DNA from: an uncultured Bacilli bacterium | Lineage (GTDB): Bacteria; Bacillota_I; Bacilli_A; RF39; UBA660 | Assembly: GCA_947589725.1 (NCBI GenBank) | Contig: CANQCQ010000024.1 | Location: 1-10,315, forward strand | Direction: 5' to 3' | Length of the DNA stretch: 10,315 nt | Shown here: in pieces, positions 6,538 through 10,315 of the stretch | Layout: each line of letters starts with the position of its first letter | How positions within the stretch are numbered: position 1 is the first letter of the stretch | The notes under the pieces: generated by a model | Seen by the model: only the letters and a program-made list of their open reading frames with translations | What the model was told of the DNA's origin: nothing | Database searches by the model: none | Translations under genes and position numbers: made by a program

Positions 6538-7779
6538 CTACTTCATTTTATTATTCTTTTTATTTGAATTTATATAGTCAATTATTGGTGCTAATTTTTG
6601 AGATATAATATTTTTATCTTGATTATTATTTAATATATAATTTATTTCATATGTTAATAAGGTATCTATCTTTTCAGTAGTTTTATATACTTCTTCTCTT
6701 AAATCTTCATTATTCATATAAACATTTAATGTATTATTTAAATCTGTTGTATTTATTTCATTTAAATTATCAATTAATTGTTTATTAGTTTCTAAATACA
6801 TTTTAGCTTCATTTATTATATTATTAGATTTATTTTCTTCATCTTTACTTAATAAAATATCATAGTATTTTTCAAATAATTCATAAGGATCTTTTTTAGG
6901 ATTATCTTTTATTACTTTATTAGCTAATTGTAGTAATTTTTTATCTTTATCTATAGATGGGTCATCTACTACAGGTTCTAAAGATAATCTTTCTATTTTA
7001 ATTTCTTCTTTTTTAGGAGGTTTTTTACTTTTATATTTCTTTTTTATTTTTAATATTGTTTCATTAAGCCTTTTTTTACTACATCTTTTTATTTTACTAA
7101 TACTCTTTACTAATATCTTTTTATTAATAACATCTTCTATTTTTTGAATATCTAATTCATACATTGATAAAGTATCTTCATGAAGAGCAATATTAAAGTT
7201 TAATGCCATAAGTAAAGCATTTATTTTTTCTTTCATACTTAAATTTAATGTATCTAAATAATTATCGAAGTCTTTAGCATCATCTACTTCTTTTACTATA
7301 CCAATAGGTGCAAAAAACGATTTATATTTTTTTATTCGATTTATTTTTTCTTCTGTTGTATTTATTTGCTCATTAATTAATTTTTTTGTCTCTTTCTTTT
7401 GAACATGCTCTAATTTATCTAAAAAACTACTCATTATTTGTTTTGAATATTGTTCTTGATCATTAGCAAAGTCTAATAAACCAGTATGAGTAAGTAGTGA
7501 TAGATTCTTTAATTCTTGAAAAAACTTTTTAGTAGTTGTTTCATCTTTTAAGACATATAAGGCAAACTTATAAAAATTAATTTTATCAATATTACTATTT
7601 AGACTATCATAATAATCTAATAAAGTATTTATATTTTTAATTTCACGTTCATCAACGTTAGAAAAATAATTTTCTTGAACAAATGACTCTTCTAAATTAT
7701 TTAAAGCATCTGTTAAATCATCTTCTTGTAGTTCTGATTTATCCATTATAATTTTTGTAATCTTACGAGTATCTATCAT
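6538..7779 (-). CDS. unknown 413-aa lysine-rich helical protein
   Basis: No family is recognised. The protein is predicted cytoplasmic and mostly helical, with no signal or membrane helix. Residues 1-220 hold acidic and mixed helices. A strongly basic stretch follows (about 219-262, with RCSKKR, KIKKKYKSKKPPKK), a plausible nucleic-acid or ribosome contact. A proline/acidic linker (about 265-280, LEPVVDDPSIDKDK) leads to an N- and K-rich helical C-terminal part. The gene opens the cassette; eight bases separate its TAG from the ATG of the 586-aa gene. The frame is open from a GTG at 7788, but that GTG lies inside the AGGTGA Shine-Dalgarno site, so the ATG at 7779-7777 (MIDTRKITK) is taken as the start. 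High Asn and Lys content follows the genome's AT bias and weakens composition-based guesses. Confidence 0.75.
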   Translation of the reverse strand: MIDTRKITKIIMDKSELQEDDLTDALNNLEESFVQENYFSNVDEREIKNINTLLDYYDSLNSNIDKINFYKFALYVLKDETTTKKFFQELKNLSLLTHTGLLDFANDQEQYSKQIMSSFLDKLEHVQKKETKKLINEQINTTEEKINRIKKYKSFFAPIGIVKEVDDAKDFDNYLDTLNLSMKEKINALLMALNFNIALHEDTLSMYELDIQKIEDVINKKILVKSISKIKRCSKKRLNETILKIKKKYKSKKPPKKEEIKIERLSLEPVVDDPSIDKDKKLLQLANKVIKDNPKKDPYELFEKYYDILLSKDEENKSNNIINEAKMYLETNKQLIDNLNEINTTDLNNTLNVYMNNEDLREEVYKTTEKIDTLLTYEINYILNNNQDKNIISQKLAPIIDYINSNKKNNKMK

Positions 7780-7790
7780 ACGCTTCACCT
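7780..7790 (-). promoter_or_regulatory. Shine-Dalgarno site deciding the start of the 413-aa gene
   Basis: AGGTGA (7790-7785, minus strand) lies five bases before ATG at 7779-7777. The possible GTG start three codons upstream is part of this site and would have no ribosome-binding sequence of its own. Confidence 0.75.
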
Positions 7791-7807
7791 ATTCTTTACT
7801 ATAATCT

Positions 7808-7836
7808 AGTATACTATAAAGTGATGATTTTTTAAA
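7808..7836 (-). promoter_or_regulatory. candidate promoter of the unknown-gene cassette
   Basis: The minus strand has TTTAAA (7836-7831), a 17-base spacer and TATACT (7813-7808) in the 61-base gap before the 413-aa gene. The -10 box is good and the -35 box weak. No terminator is visible after the preceding 107-aa gene, so read-through from the gpr-spoIIP operon is also possible. Confidence 0.4.
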
Positions 7837-7840
7837 GTAA

Positions 7841-8164
7841 TTATTTAATAGCTCCTTCTATTTCATTTAAAATAAGTTTTATAGCTTTATCAAATAATTT
7901 TTCAATTACATTTCCAATACTAATACCTAATCTGGATAATAGATTATCGTAAGTTTCTTTCTTTTCTAAATAATTAGTTGCGACTATTTTTTCTCCATTT
8001 AGAATATCTTTTTCAAATCTATTTATTGCTTCTGTTGTTAAGGTATTATTTTTACTTTCAATAGTTGTATAATAACCAGTTAATGACATAATGTATACTG
8101 ATATATACATAAGGATAAGTAAAGCTCCAATACCTATGAATATTTTTTTTAGATTATCCTTCAT
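7841..8164 (-). CDS. small single-pass membrane protein in the yqxA position
   Basis: This 107-aa protein has a short basic N-terminus, one hydrophobic segment at about 8-27, an outside-type polar middle (SLTGYY at 27-32, then charged residues), and a C-terminal amphipathic helix (about 78-105, LSRLGISIGNVIEKLFDKAI). It overlaps spoIIP by 11 bases (ATGAAGGATAA), with GGAGGT inside the spoIIP coding sequence, so translation is coupled. In Bacillus subtilis gpr-spoIIP is followed by yqxA, a similar-sized protein with one N-terminal membrane helix and a C-terminal amphipathic region. Position and architecture suggest an equivalent, but sequence identity cannot be claimed by eye. A role in forespore engulfment or in holding the SpoIIP machinery is inference from context. 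Confidence 0.75.
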   Translation of the reverse strand: MKDNLKKIFIGIGALLILMYISVYIMSLTGYYTTIESKNNTLTTEAINRFEKDILNGEKIVATNYLEKKETYDNLLSRLGISIGNVIEKLFDKAIKLILNEIEGAIK

Positions 8165-9011
8165 TTATAACCTCCATAAAACATTCAAAAAAAGCTAAAG
8201 CAGAGTTTATTACTTCATAAGTTGTATTTTCATAGCCACCAAATTCAATCAAAAGAGCATTAGATGATACATCTTGATTATAAACACCATTAACTCCTTG
8301 ACCACCTTTTTTCAATATACCCTTTGATAATCCTGGAAATTTTATATTTAATTTATCATTAATTCTACTCGCAAAAGCATAATTTTCCTCATAATTATTA
8401 TTTTCTAAACCTATTAAAAATAATATCTTAGCATAATTCTTATCATTAATAGAAATAGTAGTTTTATCTTTAGTTAAACTATCACGATGAATATCTAAAA
8501 AATATTGAATACTCGGATAACTATTTCTTACTTCATCTAAATATATTCTACTAGCTTTATAACTACTGGCATAATTCCAATTATTCGTATTTAATAAATC
8601 CTTTATACTACGTTCTTCAACAATTGTCTTTATATTATTCTGTTCTAATTTTTCCTTTAATATATAGTTAATCATTGTGACATTAGGAGAAAATTGAAAT
8701 AAATTATTGGCTGCATACTCTTCTGTATCATGAGTATTATAAATATAGACTATTGGGTTTTCGATAAGTAATGATTTATCAGAGTCTTTAGTTTGTTCTG
8801 TTTTAAAAAAAGATTTATATTTTTCTAGAAAAGTTTTATTAGAAAATCCTTCATAAGCATTTTCTAAGATAAAATCATCATATTTTTCATTTGTCTTAAT
8901 ACTAATATTTTTCTCTATATATTTAAAAGATATTACTATACCAATAAAAAACATAGTAAAACAGTAGAATAATTTTCTTCTTATACTATGTTTGTGTTTA
9001 TTTTTTTTCAT
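8154..9011 (-). CDS. spoIIP: Stage II sporulation protein P (SpoIIP), peptidoglycan amidase/endopeptidase
   Basis: This 285-aa membrane-anchored enzyme acts in engulfment: with SpoIID and SpoIIM it degrades septal peptidoglycan, cutting stem peptides from glycan and cross-links. Residues 13-31 form the membrane anchor after a basic tail (MKKNKHKHSIRRK). The catalytic domain runs from about 85: VYIYNTHDTEEY (H94, E97/E98), SYKASRIYLDEV (150-161), YFLDIHRDS (H175), NYEENYAFA (206-214), FPGLSKGILKK (225-235), NGVYNQDVSSNALLIEFGG (241-259; E256) and NTTYE. The first motif usually starts with His (HTH) and is NTH here. It is shorter than the roughly 400-aa B. subtilis protein, mainly in the N-terminal region. 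AGGTGG five bases upstream selects ATG at 9011-9009 over the GTG three codons earlier. It follows gpr by 25 bases. Confidence 0.93.
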   Translation of the reverse strand: MKKNKHKHSIRRKLFYCFTMFFIGIVISFKYIEKNISIKTNEKYDDFILENAYEGFSNKTFLEKYKSFFKTEQTKDSDKSLLIENPIVYIYNTHDTEEYAANNLFQFSPNVTMINYILKEKLEQNNIKTIVEERSIKDLLNTNNWNYASSYKASRIYLDEVRNSYPSIQYFLDIHRDSLTKDKTTISINDKNYAKILFLIGLENNNYEENYAFASRINDKLNIKFPGLSKGILKKGGQGVNGVYNQDVSSNALLIEFGGYENTTYEVINSALAFFECFMEVINEG

Positions 9012-9022
9012 AATAACCACCT
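9012..9022 (-). promoter_or_regulatory. Shine-Dalgarno site deciding the spoIIP start
   Basis: AGGTGG (9022-9017, minus strand) lies five bases before ATG at 9011-9009. The in-frame GTG at 9020-9018 is inside this site and is rejected as the start. Confidence 0.7.
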
Positions 9023-9036
9023 ATTATTACTATAGG

Positions 9037-9846
9037 CTAATTATTTGATAATTCTTGTCGATTCATTGTATGTAATGCTTTATTGATACTGGTTCCAATT
9101 ATATAACTTAACTTTTCAATTAAATAATCAATTTCTTTAGGAGTTACTATTAAATTATCATCTATTTCTAAATTATTTATATTATGTTCATGTAACATAT
9201 TGGTAATTATAGAGTCTATATCAACAACTGTTGGAACTCCTATCGCAATTGTTTTACATTTTAATGTTTTTTCAGATAATTCTCCTCTATCATTTAAAAC
9301 TCCACTTCCAGGATTTATTCCTTTATCAGTTATTTGAATAGTCTTATTTAATCTTTTAGTATTTGATGTACAGAGACTATCTATTAAAATACAATAATCT
9401 GGTTTAACTATATCTACTACTTGCTTAATCATTTCTACTGAGGATATTCCAGTATTACCATAAACAGATGGTTCAAAAATACAAACATTAGAATAACCTT
9501 CTTCAACATCTCCAAAATTAAATAAATGTCTAGTTACTAAAATATTATCTAATACTTTTGGTCCTAAAGCATCTGGTGTTGATTTTCTATTACCAAGACC
9601 TATTATTAATACTTTTGAGTGATCTTTTAAATATCTCTTTAATTCATTTACTAAGAATTTTTGAATTATTGATATTTGATCTTTATCAGTTGAATCTATG
9701 AATGTAATGGTTGAATAATTAAAATTATCTTTCTTTGTTGTATATAATGATACTCCATCGTTTGATGAAACTTTATTATTTTTAGTGTTATTGTCCATGA
9801 CAAGATCTGTTCTTAGATTTTTATTTTCTGTATCAATAATATGCAT
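9037..9846 (-). CDS. gpr: Germination protease (GPR), spore protease
   Basis: This 269-aa spore endopeptidase degrades the small acid-soluble proteins that coat spore DNA, at germination. It is made in the forespore as an inactive zymogen. Motifs are LRTDLVMD (11-18), which resembles the propeptide cleavage region, VLIIGLGNRKSTPDALGP (79-96; D92), TRHLF, the segment at 126-135 ending NTGIS, PDYCILIDSLCTS (149-161; D156), TIQITDKGINPGSGVLNDRG (169-188) and IAIGVPTVVDIDSI (200-213). D92 and D156 correspond to the two aspartates considered catalytic in the Bacillus megaterium enzyme. It is shorter than the usual 300-370 residues, and the propeptide site has D18 where Glu is common. AGGTGA lies six bases before ATG. 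It is divergent from rpsT, as in B. subtilis, and heads the gpr-spoIIP-small-protein operon. The upstream CATTATT (9871-9865) loosely resembles a SigG -10 box, but no good -35 box is seen. Confidence 0.95.
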   Translation of the reverse strand: MHIIDTENKNLRTDLVMDNNTKNNKVSSNDGVSLYTTKKDNFNYSTITFIDSTDKDQISIIQKFLVNELKRYLKDHSKVLIIGLGNRKSTPDALGPKVLDNILVTRHLFNFGDVEEGYSNVCIFEPSVYGNTGISSVEMIKQVVDIVKPDYCILIDSLCTSNTKRLNKTIQITDKGINPGSGVLNDRGELSEKTLKCKTIAIGVPTVVDIDSIITNMLHEHNINNLEIDDNLIVTPKEIDYLIEKLSYIIGTSINKALHTMNRQELSNN

Positions 9847-9891
9847 TTTTCTTCACCTAATCATAATAATGTCCAAAAAATAAAAAATTAT

Positions 9892-9920
9892 TTGCTTTTT
9901 CATAAGTTTTTTGGTAAGAT
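9892..9920 (+). promoter_or_regulatory. promoter of rpsT
   Basis: TTGCTT (9892-9897), a 17-base spacer and TAAGAT (9915-9920) preceded by TGG form an extended -10 SigA-type promoter. Transcription would start near 9926, giving a leader of about 28 bases that contains only the AGGTGA ribosome-binding site (9943-9948). Confidence 0.7.
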
Positions 9921-9954
9921 TAATGTGTTTTATGAAAAAGTGAGGTGAAAAAGT

Positions 9955-10218
9955 ATGCCAAATATTAAGAGTGCTAAAAAACGTATGCGTTCAAGCGCTA
10001 AAAAAACTGAGGTTAATACTTTTATTAGTTCAAGTATGAGAACTGCTGTTAAAAAGGTAGAACGTTCAGTTAAAGAAGGTAATAAAGAAGCTGCTGCTAA
10101 TAATTTAAATATCGCTATTCAAAGAATAGATAAGGCTATGTCTAGTGGATTAGTTCATAAAAACAAGGCCGCTCGTTTAAAATCAAGATTAACAAAGATG
10201 AAAAACAGTATGGAATAA
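9955..10218 (+). CDS. rpsT: 30S ribosomal protein S20
   Basis: This 87-aa basic protein binds 16S rRNA early in 30S assembly. It begins MPNIKSAKKRMR, with the conserved continuation to a helical N-terminal segment, followed by the alanine-rich central helix (EGNKEAAANNLNIAIQRIDKA, about 52-72 region) and the family hallmark GLVHKNKAARLKSRLTK (65-81). Length and charge are typical. AGGTGA lies six bases upstream of ATG. It is monocistronic: gpr is divergent, and a likely insertion-sequence end begins 20 bases after the stop. No terminator of its own lies before that end. Confidence 0.97.
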   Translation: MPNIKSAKKRMRSSAKKTEVNTFISSSMRTAVKKVERSVKEGNKEAAANNLNIAIQRIDKAMSSGLVHKNKAARLKSRLTKMKNSME

Positions 10219-10238
10219 TCTAAACCAATTACTTAAGT

Positions 10239-10315
10239 TGAACTGAACCCCAAAAGTTGGACAGTTTAATTATTTAAGGATTGCAACCTATAATTTATAG
10301 GTGACAGTCCTTTTA
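10239..10315. mobile_element. probable end of an IS3-family insertion sequence, partial
   Basis: The 25 bases at 10239-10263 (TGAACTGAACCCC, then AAAAGTTGGACA) closely resemble terminal inverted repeats of IS3-family elements of the IS150 type, recalled as TGAACTG(C/A)CCCC-AAAAAGTTGGACA. The adjoining 52 bases have no open reading frame, and the window ends before any transposase. The orientation and the other end cannot be seen, and no target duplication can be shown. It may instead be a solitary end or a small non-autonomous copy. Confidence 0.5.
10276..10314 (+). terminator. terminator-like hairpin downstream of rpsT
   Basis: The arms AAGGATTG (10276-10283) and CAGTCCTT (10305-10312) pair with one G-T wobble. 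After a 2x2 internal mismatch, ACCTATA pairs with TATAGGT around a three-base loop. The right arm runs into TTTTA at the window edge. It probably ends rpsT transcription, and it seems to lie inside the presumed insertion-sequence end. Confidence 0.55.

Noticed and set aside
3762..7779. Cassette as a phage-defence system
   Set aside because: No nuclease, helicase, ATPase, NADase, protease or toxin motif (such as Walker A, HNH, PD-ExK or TIR) was seen in the three unknown proteins; only the DNA-repair-type protein is identifiable.
7795..7825. Imperfect inverted repeats around AGTATACT as a terminator after the 107-aa gene
   Set aside because: The pairing is broken and A/T only, with no clear U tract; it is better explained by the -10 region of a promoter.
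9865..9897. SigG/SigF promoter for gpr
   Set aside because: CATTATT resembles a forespore -10 box, but the last base mismatches and the best -35-like sequence is 19 bases away and weak. It is noted in the gpr entry but not called as a feature.

Overview
The window is very AT-rich and reads cleanly with the standard bacterial code: TGG encodes Trp and TGA is a true stop at 4769-4771. Shine-Dalgarno sites are strong, of the AGGAG and AGGTGA types. Two sporulation genes (gpr, spoIIP) together with an RNase J/RNase III pair point to an endospore-forming, low-GC Bacillota. A reduced-genome Bacilli/Erysipelotrichia-like or RF39-type gut lineage fits best; this placement is inference. Despite the base composition it is not a Mycoplasma.

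Left part (1-2630), minus strand: the 5' part of a tRNA-Arg (anticodon CCT) runs off the left edge. Upstream of it lie an RNase J2-like gene (rnjB) with its own terminator and extended -10 promoter, then RNase III (rnc). This is a small RNA-processing neighbourhood.

Plus-strand pair (2638-3733): yidD (membrane-protein insertion factor) overlaps a lipoprotein of the ZnuA/TroA binding-protein fold whose usual metal-binding histidines appear to be replaced. A perfect 13-bp hairpin separates it from the convergent genes to its right.

Minus-strand cassette (7779 to 3762): four tightly coupled genes. In transcription order they are a 413-aa lysine-rich protein, a 586-aa helical protein, a 95-aa helical protein and an AlkD-like DNA alkylation-repair protein. 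The first three are not recognised families. This is the part most likely to hold undescribed biology.

Right part (7841-10218): gpr, spoIIP and a small membrane protein form a minus-strand operon divergent from rpsT (ribosomal protein S20). This matches the Bacillus subtilis order rpsT / gpr-spoIIP-yqxA, so the small protein sits in the yqxA position. In B. subtilis lepA follows yqxA; here the unknown cassette does. Just past rpsT there is a sequence resembling the end of an IS3-family insertion sequence, with a terminator-like hairpin running to the window edge.

Several starts were placed by Shine-Dalgarno position rather than longest frame (rnc, the lipoprotein, the 413-aa gene, spoIIP). 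rnjB uses TTG and the AlkD-like gene uses GTG.
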